Source: Uropetala carovei (lineage: Eukaryota; Arthropoda; Insecta; Odonata; Petaluridae). From it: 64,000 bases of DNA. How positions within the stretch are numbered: position 1 is the first letter of the stretch; each line of letters starts with the position of its first letter. The stretch is from assembly GCA_036926305.1 (NCBI GenBank), contig JAXCHB010000191.1, forward strand, positions 732,001-796,000, given 5' to 3'. Below the pieces are notes generated by a model, which ran no database searches, had not been told where the DNA came from, and saw nothing but the letters and a program-made list of their open reading frames with translations. The position numbers were made by a program, and so were the translations under genes. This document shows, piece by piece, positions 8,789-23,700 of the stretch.

Positions 8789-11700
8789 CTGTTAATGGTT
8801 CGAGAAGAGATAACCTCATGACTCGAAAGACAGGGATTCGTGGTGGGATATTTCCATCTAGAATTGCAAACTGATGCTGTCAGAGAAATTTTTGAGACAG
8901 TAGCGCCGATTTTACTGATACTGCACCTAACACTTACTTGTGGTTTAAGAGTTAGCGAATAGAATTGTATTTGCCAATCGTGGCGGAACATCATCATAAT
9001 ACTAAGTCTAGTGCAGTGCCAATGAATAAACGCCGAGAGTTTTAATGTGAAGGAAAATGTATGTAAATATGTAACGTAAGAAGACAAGGGGCTGCGATGT
9101 GACGAGCCGGGGAGATAATGTGCTCTACGACGACACACGTTTTCGTGTTTTGAAGATGCTCGTTCACGACAAATGGAAGTAAGTTTGGACTAATTGAGTC
9201 GGAATGATCAAGCATGCCCGGAATGACGAGTTTCAAGCAATATAATACATTTCTAAATTTTTGACCTAGTATAATAGGTCGTTTCAGTTTTTGCTATTGT
9301 GTTTTATTTAAATACTAGCAGAATTTCCGGTTGAATTTCAACGGATTTAGTGAAGCTACTACAGCACAACATACAAACTCTTTAAAATATTTAGTAGATA
9401 CTTTTTAAATTACAATTAATCATATTTGCTTGTAACAATGCGTTTCCGAGCCTATTGCATTCAAATATAACGATAATTGTATTTATTATCATATATATCA
9501 CTTTCGCCAAATCCAGCTTCATTTATTGTGTAATTATGCCTCGCTGAAGTATTTACTTTTATGTCTTGAAAAAGCAACGTACAATTGTCCATGATTGAAC
9601 ACAGACTCCGGTAAATGTACACCAGGTACGTAGCCTATTTACGTTAATAAACATTATAATGTCAAATATAATGATTTTATTACAAAAATGTAAGATTCCA
9701 GTATTCATTATCCGAAAGAAGGTTCAATTACTTTCATCTATCGTTATAAACGCTTCCTGAATAATAATCGGTAATTGCTATCCATAAACATCGATCCTTT
9801 CGTTGCTTAAACAAAAGTGCGAAGCTAATAACGCTAAACTTTCGTCTATTTGTAAACTTCATTGAAGCTAATTGAATCGGAGGTAACAATGACGGCCGCC
9901 TGGGCAACGCCCGGAAAGAGTACGAAAAATCCACAGAATTTCGAAACAAATAGCGTATTTCTGAAAACTTCCACCGTGTAACATGTAAACTTCGCAGGAA
10001 TAAGAAAGTAGTATAGAGTTTTATTCGTCGAATAAAGCAAAAACGAAAAAACTCGGTAAGTATTTACGTATTTTAATGCTTGAAGGAAGAATACCTTGCA
10101 AGTCAAGAAATGGATTCATACGTGTTATCTTATGGAAAAATGTAAATCCCCTATATTGGCAGCACTGATTAATCCCGGTTGACCAAACCTTGACCATTCA
10201 CTAAGTTAGGATGTAAGGAAGAATCGTACCAAATTTGGTTATTCTAGCTTTTATCGTTTAGGAGGAGTTTCATGAACAAACACACAAACCAACAAACACA
10301 CGCTTCAAAATATATTATAGTCTTATTTAAGGAATAATAGGCCTTTCTGTACAATTTTGAAGGATCTCAGTGCATCGAAACGATTTTTCCTGCAAAAGTT
10401 TGTACAATCACAGGACGAATTTGAACTATAACTTTTAAAATATAATACCGTACAATAAAACTTTTAAATATCGGTTCCTATCTGGCCGATAAATTCAAAT
10501 TTTCATATGAAGGCAATGAAGTGTCGAAGACTCGATTAACCAAAGTGCGTCGCCTCACCTGCGGGAGTCGAGCCGCGATCTACCGAGTGGCACTTCCATT
10601 TTTTCGGCCCATCTCTCGGCAATCGCCGTCACCTGCTTGTGGTGCAGCGATTCGCTGCGGCGGAGCGCTTTCGGAGGCGAGCTGCGGACGTGTGGCCATT
10701 TGGGACCTGCTGCCGCTGCAACCACCGTCTCCCAACGTCGCAATCCTCCGCATGCCCTCGAATAGCCCGATACTACAGTATTCGGAGACGGTACCAACAC
10801 CGCAGAGGGTCCCGGTGCCGTCCGGCCGGTGTCCTCATCGCCGCCCGAATCGCTGCTTCTCCCGCTGCTCTCGTCTTCGAAGAACGGGGCGCAGGCGGCA
10901 CCACTCTTGACCGCGGCACGCGCAAGAGACCGCGGGCGCCGCGGCGGCTGCGGAAGGATGCGCACCGGCACGATCTCGGGTTCGTCGGCGAGGCCGCATT
11001 CGGAGTGGCGCTCCCGCGATACCCTGGTGGTCGCGGAAGACGTGACCTCTCCTCCTAGACTTCCTACCCCCGCACGCCGAGGGATCTCCGCTCCTCCGCC
11101 CACTCTCGCCACGCCGCGCTTCGTTCGTGCCTCGGTCTCCCTCCTCGCCGCCTCCTCGTCGTCCACGAGGTCCCGCAGCTCTCGGATGACCTCCTCGATG
11201 GTCGTCTCCTCGTCCACTTCCCTCCCACGCATCCTTCGGCCCTTTTCGCCCCGCGGGGCGAATGCGTCGTAAGCCAGTCGTCCCGCGCTCTCGGCACCTC
11301 TCCTGCGCCTTTCCGCCTCCTCCTCTTCCTCTGCGCTGCAACTGCTGCTGGGGTTGTCGGTGGAACTGATCCCTTCGTCTTCAGGAGTGGAAGCGTGGTG
11401 CTTAGTGTCGACGCTCCCTGCAGCCAGCATCTCGGCTACCACCGAACCCTTGCCGGGAGAGGTCGCCGCGCCGTCTCGCGAGTTGGGCGAGGCTTCCTCC
11501 CCGCTCCTCAAACCGGTCACTTCGTCCTCTAGGTGGCAGCACCGTTCTTTCAGGCATCTCTCCAAAGATTGCAAGACACCTTTCTCTTCTTGCAAGATCT
11601 AGGGGAGTAAAGCAGCGTGAGAATGGTACGATCGAAGTCGTTGAAATGAATAATGAAAGGGAATTCTAAATCTTTGACCGACCGACACGGAATGATGACC

Positions 11701-14700
11701 AGTTTCCCGAACCAGTCGCGTTTTATATACCATATGTAATGCTTTTTTAACCTCCTAGTCGCCGTCTGAAAAAGGGTTTGGGCAAGTGGTGGCTTACCTT
11801 GATTCTCCTCTCAAGAAGCGTCACCTTCTCCCGCAGACCCACGTTCTCCCTCTGGGCGGCATCAAAGCGTGGCGTCAGCGCTGCCACATCCAGAAAACCA
11901 TCTTGCCAGCGACGGAGTTCTGAACGCACCTCCTCGGCCACGGATCCCACCTGAGGCATTGCCTATTCGACAAGGTTGGAAAATGAAGGTCTTAAGGAAA
12001 GCAGACGCACTTCCTCAGGCGTATGGGTATCAGAAAGTTGCCAAACTTGACTTTTCAATGAATTACGGGATTTTCTCGAAGAAGTTACGAAAAGGCTTTA
12101 AATCGCTAAGTCCTTCTCTGAAAACAGTTTTACTATGATGAGTGATCACCACTTCTTAAAACTATCAACTTCTACGTGCGATTTTTGTTACATATGATAG
12201 AAACAGCAGCTCTGGAGGAAACTTCTGCTAGCTAAGAAGATTAACAAGTTTGGTAGGTACTAAAACAAAATAGAAAGCACATAAGATATCAATCAAAGAA
12301 AACGGATGATAGCTGTCGCTAATATATAATGATTAATTTAATTGAAAGAAAATTTTATAATTCCTAAAGATATATAATTTTATGAAAACCGAAGAGATTG
12401 GTTGGTATTATTTCATTCAGAGGTGTAGCGAGGGGTGTGCAGGGCTTAAGGGGCGCAAACTCACGGGCCGATTTTTATTGATGGAAGCAGATCCGCTAGG
12501 AGGTCACGGTGTAACATAGGCCCACGTAAACTCCTACCCCTAGAACTTGGCGGCAAGAAAAAAGGTCATATGGGCCAGACTGGGAATAACCCCTCCCTCC
12601 CCCCCTTAGGTGCACCAAAAAGATGTCTTGCCCCCAGGCGCCGAAGACTCTAGCTACGCCACTGATTTCACTAATTATGAGCATACGTGGCATGGGAAGC
12701 TATTGCCAGGCACCAAAAGACAAATTGCCACTCCAGATCATAAGTAGAGATCGGTGGCAACGGTGCTGTAATGCCGCCCATAGAAAATTGTCGACTGAGA
12801 CGGTCGTCCCTCAAACTTACCTCACTGCATGACCCTGTAATGGACAATATTGGGAGAGGGAGAAAATAATTAACATCCCTGTTTAAGAAGACAATTTGCA
12901 AGGCTAGAGATTCGTTTGAAAAATGCTTACCTAAGTGAGAAGGACTTAGCCTAATAAGAAGGGGATAGCCACATGCTATTGTTCAGCATAATACTATTAG
13001 ATGTCCGCACATATTTGCTAGTGATACACTTTGAACTGTTAACGTCTTGTCTATGCGAAAATTCTTCCACAGCAGATAACATCATTGTTTGTGATTTTTG
13101 ATGTTGGGGAATAGGAAGATATGGCCAATCGTTTCAAATCCCTGTTAGTGACGAGCATCCGTGACAATCACAGAGGGAAGGACAAACTGTCTAGGTCAGC
13201 GGTTCTCTACCGGTGTGTGGCCAAAAATATTAATAAAAGCATGTAAAAACTAACGTAAATTTTGTTAAGCAGTGTTTTTACCTTTCTCTTGCATCATTTT
13301 TAATGATAGTAAAAACAATATTTGGGTGTAAACTCTTCATTATTACTCACTATTCTATTCCTTAGTTTGGCAGATTGTGGTATGCAGTGTGCCGTTAACA
13401 TGAGCATCAACCGACATGTGTCGAGGCAGAATAAAGGTTGAGAACTGCTGGTCTAGGTTAGGGTGACCAGATGCTTTTGGTAACAACCGGGACGAAACAA
13501 GTTTTGAAAGGGAAAAACCGGGACATTTTCCAAAATAAACCGGGACAATGGGTATTTTGATTTTTTTTTCTTGAATATTCTAAAAATCGAATAAATATGT
13601 TTATCAACTGCACTGTATAAACTTAACCAGCGAATTTTTGAATGGGTCAATAACTTTTCATACTGCAAATATAATAGAGAACAAACATTTTTCAGTCGCT
13701 CGGTACGTACTGCATAAGTTGAAAAGTATGACAGTGTTTTTACCACCACCATTTCTACATCACAAGATAATCTCTCAGCTCCCAACTGCATAGCGTTATG
13801 CAAAATATGCGCCGAACATCCAACATCTAGTAAATTGAGATTAATTTTCTCGTGTAATTTATAAAAGACATTTGTTTTTGCCTTTTCTCAACAGTTTGGC
13901 ACGACATTCTATTTAAGATAAATGGAGTAAGTAAATTGTTGCAAAGCCCATTCGTGAATATGAAAGCTTCAATAAATTCTCTTGAGCTGATTCAGCAATA
14001 TTTCGGAGCTTGTAGGTCAGAAATAGGGTTAAATAAATTAATTATAGATGCCCGGGAACTGCCAACAGAACTAGAGGTTGAATCAAAATTTATGCAAGAG
14101 ACCGAAATTCTGCCACGAAGAAAGAACCCCAATTTTGAATCTGCACAGGTTCATGCAAGTTTTCATATTCACCAAGATTATTTCCGAGTAATTTTTTTTA
14201 TCTTGTGTTGGATCAAACAATTGCTTCGATAAAGGAGAGGTTTCAGCCACTCATAAACCACAGTGAATATTTTAGTTTCTTATATAACTTGAGTGAACTG
14301 AAAATCATGGATAAGAAAATTCGTATTTTCTTAGAATAAGCTCTTAGTGAAATACCATGAGACTTTGATTTTCCAGCACTTAAATGCAAATGCTTTTTAT
14401 AAAATAGTATTTGGAATGTCGAGTTTGGTTTTCAAAATAATTTCGTATAAACGGGAATAAAAAAACTACTGCATATACCATCACTATTACAAGAAAAAAA
14501 ACCGGGACATCGATGCGTCCTGAAAAGAAAAATCGGGACACTGGGACAAAACTCTGAAAACCGGGACAAATCCGGGGAAACCGGGACGCCTGGTCACCCT
14601 AGTCTAGGTAGAACACACCCTTTCAAGTTTTCTGGACATTTATTCTGGATGTACTCATGCAAATGCTTAACAGCGTAGCTCAATATTCTTGTCTTTTCCT

Positions 14701-17700
14701 TTTGGAGGCACCGTATTTGCAGGCATAACATTTGTGCTTCTTTCCTCAGATTTTTGCGAGGATTATGTCCAGTCCGACCAGATGCGGCACTTATTCACAA
14801 CACAGTTGCTGATTTTATTGAAAAAATATGCGGATTGTGGATATTTTTATCGGTAATCCGAAGTCCTCTTTCTAAACGTTTATTTGGTTGCAACTTTCAG
14901 GCATTTCAAAGACGTTATGTACATATAATAACATGCAAAGACAAATGAGAAATCGTTTTTTAAAAGGAAATGTGACTTTGTTAAAATTAAGACAAAATTC
15001 AAACAACACAGCTTTAATGATACTTAGACTTCTTCTGCATAATACGACCAGTTTCAGTGATTTTGACTTTTGTCTTAATTTTAACATTTTAAATAAAATG
15101 GAATTCCACGAAGTCCCGGGACCTCATCTGTTAATGTCAAGAAATCATGGCTTCATCATTATGCCTAAACTTATGTATTTTAGCGGCAACATATGGTAAG
15201 AATCTTCTATGTTGTGGAGAAGTACTTATAACCTTTCCTAATCTCTAAATATAAAGAGAAAATTACAGATTTCAAACCGTTTTACAGCACTTGTGGAATT
15301 TCTGGCCTATTGCCATGTTTCTGTTCCACAGATTTCCTTCCAAGGAATTTCTTCTTCTGTCGTTGAAACTCTTTTATAAGATAATAATTTTCTTCTTTTT
15401 ATTTATAAAATTTAGGGTGCGGGAATCATACCGTGGCGAGGATTATGCCATTAATACGGTAATTCACCTACAGTATTCCCTTCGTATCCAAGAAAACAAA
15501 TACTATTTTCTTTACTGCTGATGGAGGAGACTTGGATGTGGGAGGTTGAAGAATAATGGGATATTTTCTCAAATAGTGACCCGTACAACAAGAAAAAGCT
15601 GAGAGATCTTTTTCGCCAATCGTGGGTTAACATACTTTAGATCAGGGGTCGGCAACGAGGTGATCGCAGGCACCCGCAAAGCATTTACTAGTCGTCCACC
15701 ATCCGAAAAGAGAACAAAATAAACAGACACGGAAAACTCCCAGAAAATCAATAAGTTGTGTTACAAGATGGAAAATAGAACTTTGGAACGAACAACTTAC
15801 CAGATAACTTGAGGACATATAATTACAATGCTGATTGGGAAGAAGAATTCTGTTTTACGTATAATGATGTGTTTGTTACCATTGCAACCTACTTTAATAT
15901 CATTAACACCGAAGACTTAGAAATGGAAATAATAAATATACAGAATGATATTATTTTAAAGTCACATCAGGGTGATGAAAACTTTTGGAGTTTAGTTGAT
16001 GAACATCGCTATCCCCTTTTAAGAAAATGTGCCCTAATAATATATTCTAACTGTGCTTCAACATATTCTTGTGAGTCCATTTTTTCAAGCATGAAATATT
16101 TGAAATCCAAATACCGATTCAGGCTCACTGATTACAATTTAGACAACTGCCTAAGAACAGGAAACTCAAGTTATGTGCCAGATTACAAGATGACTGAAGA
16201 TATGCTGTGCCAAATTTCACATTGATTTATTTTTCATATCTGTTTTAATAAATTATTTAATAGTTTTTCCTATATAGACATATGCATTGTTTTAATAAAT
16301 ATTTGTACATATCTACTCTTGTTGCTCTATGTGCCCTTCACGTCCACAATAGTTTAAGTTGCACCCTCATAGCTTAAGAGGTTGCCGACCACTGCTTTTG
16401 ATACTAGATTCCAACGAGTCAAATAAGTTTAAATGGTGCAGCATATTACATTACACTTAGATTACGGACCTTTCATTCAACCTTCATAAGCGCACAGATA
16501 TAAAGCAAAGTAAGAGATAATTGGATTATCCATTGTATGGACCTATTATAGCGAATATCCCTGCATTGAACTCCTACGATCTAAATAATACTAACGGCAA
16601 TCATCGTTTCTGCAGAGAATCCTGCGTGTTGTAGTTCTGCTTGTGCAAACACCCTCTCCTGCGGTCCAGGGCTCGCTTCCAGAAATGCATTGAGGAACCT
16701 AAGGGCGGCCGGCGTCAGGTCCGGTGCCCCGCTAGGCGAAGACATCATAGCAACGAGAAAGTGGAACCTTGCAGGCTCTCCTAGAGACAACCTCATGCTG
16801 GACAGTGCTTCAGAGACGGAGGTATGGGCACGGTGGGGAGCTGCAGGATGTCTTCGGGTGCCTACTTCGCACACCTTGGTGAGTACCTGAAAAGATAAAG
16901 ACGATCATGATTAAGAGAGGAAATATGGAGGGAATAAACCGGGAGAGAAGAGTGGGTGCCAGAGAAATATCGGTGTTTGATCACATGGAGTGAATTTTCT
17001 TTTGCAGTGGATTATAAAGCGTCACATCTCATGGATGTTTTTGGATGTTTTCTTATATTAGGATGGACAGTGATATTTAAGCCAACACATTTGGGAACGG
17101 CTGGTTTGAAAAAGCATACAATTAAGAAATTCTTTTATTAGCGATATATTATTTCAAAATCAGTATGAGAAAACTTATTTTACCAACCTACTATAGCAGA
17201 GGTCCCCAACATGGTGCTCGCGAGCATTGCTGAACTCTTTGACAACATGACTGTGCTCCTCAGCGCCTCTTAAAATGTCGTTTCTTTTGACCAGTAATTT
17301 AATTTGCTCGGTTGCTTTCTTTCTAAACATATCTAAAAACATTAAGAATAACTCTGATGTTGTTTTGATTTTGTTCACGATCATTATCATTTCTTCAGAA
17401 ATACAGTGAGGCTCGCTTAATATTCTAGAATAGAATTTGTTGCTCGCCACATCGGAAAGGTTGGGAGACCCTGTACTAGGGACTCACTCCCTTTTACTTC
17501 TGCTAATAATATCTTATAGCTCGCTCTTTTGCCCTTGCCTTTTCAGATTTTCATGGCTGAGTACTTTTTTTTTAGATCTTGAAAGACAATGTATTCTATA
17601 TTTTCCGTCCAAATTGTTACCCCTTTTTAGATCGGTAAGATATATGCTCTATATATGTTATTCATTAGGGTATTGAAAATTTCTGCTCTAAATTCCATTT

Positions 17701-20700
17701 GGAAGTGACCTAAAATAGTGCGATAGACAGACAGATGGATGGAAACTAATATACCTGGGCACACGGAGACAGCTCTCTTATCATAACACTAGCAAAACTG
17801 CCCGGAGTTACTTGGGTTGCTATAGTATTTAGCATTTTCCATTGTTACAAACCTATAAAAATACCTTTTTACTTTCTACATAAACATAGTATAGAGAAAG
17901 TATTGTTTTCATGAAAAAATTCGAATTCGAGATTTCAACGGAAATACACATTTTGAGGTCCCTAGAACAGGTTTTGACTATTTTCTCGATGATGTCAGTG
18001 TGTGTGATAGGAATTTTGTGGGTGCTCTAATTCAAAAACTAATGATTAGATCAGCAAAAAACTATATTTAACATTTTCTTTAGTAAATGAAGATTTGAAA
18101 AGGTTTTGGGTGAAAATGGTCCACCGGAAGTATGTATGTGTGTCTGTGTATCTGTATATGTGACAGAAATTTTGCGTGCACTCTAACTCAAAAACTATTC
18201 ATCAGATCAGCATGAAATTCTATATTTGTGATTTTATATATATTCTTAAGATTTGAAAAGCTTTTGATAACAATCGGTCAGCCGGAAGTAGCGGTTTACT
18301 CCTGTCAAATTTTAGTTTTTCTTAAATATTTCGCTTAAAACTGAATTTTTGTTAGCACACACACACAAACACACACACACATACATACATATACATACAC
18401 ACACACACACATATATATATATCATCATCATCATATGTAGTCTGTCCGTTGACAGGTCCATGATTATTCTACGTTAAACTTGGTTCTCCATATACTCCTA
18501 TTTTCCGCAGTTTTCTTCATGACTTGATAGCTCTCTTTCCCTTTCAAGTCGTCTACTAGCTGAAACCTTTTCCTACCTCTTTCTCTTTTTCCATCCAGTT
18601 TTCCTTCTAGCACTTCTTTAATCATGCACTCTCTCCTCAGGTAATGCCCAATCCAGTTCGCCTTCCTCTTTCTCATGGTCTGTATAATCGTTCGTTTCTC
18701 TCCTATTCTTCCTAGTACTTCCTCATTTTCACCCTATCTGTCCATTTTATCTTCAGCATTCTTCTCCATGTCCACATTTCGAAGCTTTCCAAGTATTTAA
18801 TATCATTTTTCCTTATCATCCATGTTTCTGCTCCGTACAAAGCTACACACACACACACACATATATATATATCTCTATATTATAATCTTCTAAAGTCGTA
18901 ACTAAGTGACGTGTGATCGGAAAATGACCGGTGTGCGCAGGCGTGTAGTTTCAGGACTCTCTCCCCGCCTAACGAGTGATCGGAAAATGACCGTTGTGCA
19001 CATGTGCAGTTATCCCAGCTCTGCCAGGCGAGGGGCAGCCGACAACGGTCACTATGATGTGGTTGTAGTAGATAAAAAGGAATGGAATAGATTAAGAAAT
19101 CGAGAATACAATAAAAGGGCCAAAAGAAGGCTATTAGTGAATGTAATTTAACAAAGCTTGATCACGTTGTCGATAATGATGTAGATAATCGAGAAATTAG
19201 TGTAAATACAAACGAGAATTGACAGTTGCTTAAATGTCGTTACGATACCCCGAATCTCTTTAAATACTTGAGATAATCATGAGTTACCTGTTATTCTTAA
19301 CAGAAAACAATTCCCCGTACGGTTAGCCTTTGCTATGACAATTAATAAATCTCAAGGCCAAACATTTAACCGAGTGGACATTCACATCGATCAGAGTAAG
19401 CCAATATTCGGTCATGGTCAGCTATACATGGCCCTCTCTCTGTGTCGATCCATGGCCAGTCACAAAATCAAAATTACAGGAGCTAAAAACGACAGGGAAA
19501 CTTACACGATTCAAAATATTGTGTACGATGAAGTATTAAGAAATCAATAGATAGTAGGGATGTACCAAATATTCGAAAACTATTCGGTATTCGGCCATTT
19601 TTCCACTATTAGGAATTAGGTAGTATTCGGAATTTGACAAAATGGATATTCGGTTTGGTATTCGAATTCGGTTAAAATTTACCAAATATCAAATCGAATG
19701 ATGAGCAGCAAAAATTGAAAATGAAATCATAAAATTAGTAAACTTCTAAAAATATTCAACTTTAATTACAATACAGACTGAAAAACACAAAATATTAAAA
19801 ACGAGAAAGAATAAAAAAACTATAAAACTGATTCTCGAAAATATGGGAAAGGGAGGTAAATTTGATAACGAGTCAAAGCTTGAAAGCGAAATAAAATTCC
19901 AAGAACCAACACTCAAACACGAGTATTTATTATTGAAGTGAAATGTTTTCCATCACATAGTAACCGCACATAATAATGATCACACAAAAATTAAAATTAA
20001 ATATTTTTTCTATAATTAGGACACAATAAGGCACAGTAAAGTTTCTAATTACCAAACACCGAAGGTTCTTTGTGGTATTGATTTAATAAGTATTTTATAA
20101 ACTTCCAATACTAATGATTTTACTGGAATCAATTTTACAAGTAGGTTTCTTTTATGTGAGTATTCGGTGATTGTATATTCAGTATTCAGCAATACCAGTA
20201 TTCAGTATTTTTTATTCGGCTGTAACAGAATTCAGTTACTTATTCGTTATTCAGCAATTTTGATATTCGGTGCATCCCTAATAGAGAGTTATATTTTCAC
20301 CTCAGTGATGGAGGAGGATGGGCAGCGAGGTCCCGAGGGATTGGTCCATATATACAAATACGATGAAAGACTGTAATAATTTTATAACTGAAATAATGGT
20401 GACTTTAGTACGTTGGCGTAGATAACATTCACATCAATACCCTGCAAACTGCAAGAAGCGTTTGACAGGGGGTGTCACAACACCAAGTGAACTCTAACTA
20501 ATTCCTCTGTTGGACTGTCTTATCGCGTCAGGGAAAAAGAATCTGTAGTATTTCTCTGTTCTAGCGATTGTTTCGACATATTTTCTGCTGCACTCTGATC
20601 TAACATTACGTTCACTAACACTGATTGGCGGAGTAATAGTAATATATTGTGCAATCCTCTCACAATGGATGAAGGGAGGGCATGAAGCACGCCGCCGCAG

Positions 20701-23700
20701 CGGCGCACTGGGAGGTCTGGGGGCAAAGCAGTGGCGGAGCCCCTAGTATATATACACACACACGCACACACACACACACACACACAGATATATATGCTTA
20801 AAGAAAAGGAAAGGTAATAATAAAGGTGGCAACATATGTTTATAGTAATTTTTTTGAAACATCTATAATTTTTATTTGTATAGAGCTTCAGGATATACAA
20901 TATTGCTCCTTCTTTTCATTTGGGGCCAAAACTAATTTGCGAAGAGAGTTTAAAAAAGGACAGCAAGAAAATTAATTTTTATTCTTTTAAGCATTCTTTC
21001 ATCCAAGTTCCAATTTTGTACGATAATTCTAAGTAATTTTAAAATGCAAATGAAAAATATGCTGCACTCGTTCCCGATGCGAAGTTTCAGTTCTTTAGTT
21101 TTTATAACCATTTATTTAATTTTTTTGTCCCCCCCCCCCCCCCTTTCCAAGCCAAAAATTAAAAAATAAGCCTGAGTTGCACACCCTCAGGTTTCCCTAA
21201 GTACACATGCCAAGTTTCAGATTTCTAGGTTTATTGGTTTTGGATTTGCAGCGTTAAGAGGATGCATCACAGCTCGAAACTGATTTAGTTCTTCACAAAA
21301 TCTGCCAGTAATCACTGCGGTAGATTCTATCACAATGCTTCGGCGACTGAATTGGAAACTTCTTGCAGCAGTCAACATCAAGCGATATAAGCGAGATCTA
21401 ATGAACCGGCAACATAGCCCCCCACCCCACCCTCCTTACAATCGCACAGTCAGGGAGTCATAGCAGCACTAGGTTATTTATGGTATTTCTATGGAGGAGT
21501 GGGAGGGCAGATTAGCACCCATCCGAACGTTAGTTTATTCTTGATAGTTCGTTTACGCTGTCTAGTCAATTCCATTAGGGGCTTACATCAATGAATTCAT
21601 GGCGATCAAGCTCATTGATAACAAACTTTGGTTTGCTGTCTTCCTAAAACGAAATAATGTTCTTAGCCAAAATTTGAAATTTCACTTTAGGGGAATTGAA
21701 CATATTTACTCCACAAAAATGTATGTTTGATAAAATCATCGTCCAGGTACTGTTCATGCATTTTTAGAAGAAGTGTCACCAAATTAAGTCAGCAGTACGA
21801 AATGCTAGAATTAGAACAAGGTGGTAACTAACTCTTGGGGATATCAAGAATTAAATAATGGAATATTAAACTCACTGCAGAAACGTAAAAAAGTGCTGGT
21901 ATATTTGCTGGCAAACCTTTCATAACTTCTTGCAATTAATCTTAAACTGAATCGAATATTGTTTTAAAAATTTGAGTTAAATCTGTTTTAGGAAACACCA
22001 AGCCATATTTTAAGGTCATGCTAAGAATGATTGAGAAAAAATGACGAGAAAAGGGGTGATGGACCAAAAAAGAAAATAAATGCTTTTCTATACCTTTCTA
22101 TCTTCTTATTTATTCTCCTATTGCTAAAATAAAACATAAAACAAAGATGTGTAGTTCACGATGACATGGAATGTTCCCGCAGTGGCCAAATCAATAGCAT
22201 TGCCATTAACACTGTTCAGTATCACTTACGTGATAAATTTCCTTCACCTTTTCATGATTATCTTGGAGTTCTTTCTTTTTCCGTATTTTGTCCTTCTTTT
22301 CTTGATGTTTTATTTGTGCATCCAAAATATAGGAAGGGTTTCTTATGGGCATGGATCGGCTGTGTCTGGGGTCAATTAATTCAGGCAACAAACAACTAAT
22401 ATAAAAATTTTCCAAGTGAGGCAACATGTTCTTCAGCCAAAAGTCATCATTCCTGTAAATCTTTTCTATTTTTAATCCTTTCGAGGTCCAAACCACGAAG
22501 TAGCAATACCTTCGCTTAGTAATGTGGAGTTGCCCCTGAATCTAGAAATGGAAGGAATGGTTTTGTTTTATTCCAGTGATCCTGTTATCCTTATCTATCT
22601 TCCAGAATGTGATTTTCTTCACTACAATAGTGGTGTTAATAGCTTAGCAGAAGAAGGGCACTTAATCTCTATGAGACCATATTCTCCAATCAACCCATCA
22701 TGAGTGGCGACTAAAAATCGATTAAAAGTCCACAGTTATGGACTACCAGTCCTGTAGCCTCTACAAATGCCTTTCTTCCCAGAAATTCGTTTTCTCTCCG
22801 GTAAGCCAAAGACTTGTTCTCAAAGTAGCCGTACACAATGCATTTAACCATGCTTGCACAGCTTGTATGAGGTAGCATATTGCACACCCTTCCAAAATAG
22901 GAAGCAGTGAGAAGTTTTCTCCTCATTTCCCTCCACTGCCCACTTTCGCACTGCAGAATCGTATCGATGTTTTTCATCGCTCGATATTTCTAGCCGTTGC
23001 AAAAACTCTGCCTTTTCTGTTTCATATTCTTCAAGTGAAATATTTGGGCACTGAGAACTTGACTCATAATAAGAATCAGGGCAGTTCTTTTTGCTTTGAA
23101 GAGAGATCTTCTGCTCTTTGGCTTATCCTTCTGTTTTCTAATTCACATACAGTCCTCTTTCATTTTTCACCGCAATTCCATATTCTTGCAAAATCGACCT
23201 GGACTCGTGAGAAACATCTTATGTGTTTGATACAAGAGCTGTCCTGTGTTGTGACAGATAACAGCACCTGCGCATCTCCCTTGATATGATCGTCGTAACA
23301 CATAATTCACACGCTTTCCACCAATCATTTTTGCTACAAGAGCATTAAATTGTTCCACAGGGTTGCTGTCCACGTCATGAAGTAAGCTTCAGGAATGTCA
23401 ACTTATGTTTTTGAATATCAACTCCAACTTTGGAAATAAAGTACACTCTTTCAGAGCTGGAAAACTGTTTTCGTGTTCGTTGGAATTAACAGAACAGATG
23501 TAAGATGCACAATTCGAGTGGTCCCCAAAAACGTGAGGTAAGCTGTTAATAATGTCCTTCCTGAGGCATTCTATATTCTTTGCCAGATCTTCACCTTTCT
23601 TTCTATACTCTATGGCTTTAGTAATCCCTACTCTTGGTCAAAGAATACTACTGCCTAAGTGTTTCCTGAATTTTATCGTGCTCGGTTCTCCGAGTTTAAC

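Larger units (their letters stand above)
13459..14601. mobile_element. hAT element (1143 bp) with rearranged transposase pieces
   Basis: Termini TAGGGTGACCAG at the left and its reverse complement at the right, flanked by GTCTAGGT at 13451-13458 and 14602-14609. The motif CCGGGAC recurs near both ends (at least three times left and four times right, some copies degenerate), like the sub-terminal binding sites of hAT elements. Inside are two hAT transposase fragments in opposite orientations, so the element is dead and rearranged. Confidence 0.85.
18872..20746 (+). mobile_element. Helitron with helicase remnant and nested insertions
   Basis: 5' end TCTCTATATTATAATC follows A in an AT microsatellite. 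The 3' end GGCGGAGCCCCTAG (20741-20746 CCCTAG) precedes T, with a GC-rich palindromic stretch CGCCGCAGCGGCG about 40 bases before it. A helicase fragment is on the plus strand. The body is interrupted by a hAT element (19555-20280) and a LINE 3' end (20474-20632). Direct repeat GTGATCGGAAAATGACCG occurs at about 18912 and 18978. The Rep/HUH part is missing. Confidence 0.75.

Noticed and set aside
8322..8821. Several overlapping plus-strand open frames (up to 157 codons) over the last mwh exon
   Set aside because: GC-rich exon shadows. The minus frame alone fits splice phases and ends in a conserved-looking C-terminus.
10521..11602. Plus-strand and alternative minus-strand open frames over the coiled-coil exon
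   Set aside because: They lack splice support and have biased Arg/Ser/Pro composition typical of shadow frames in GC-rich DNA.
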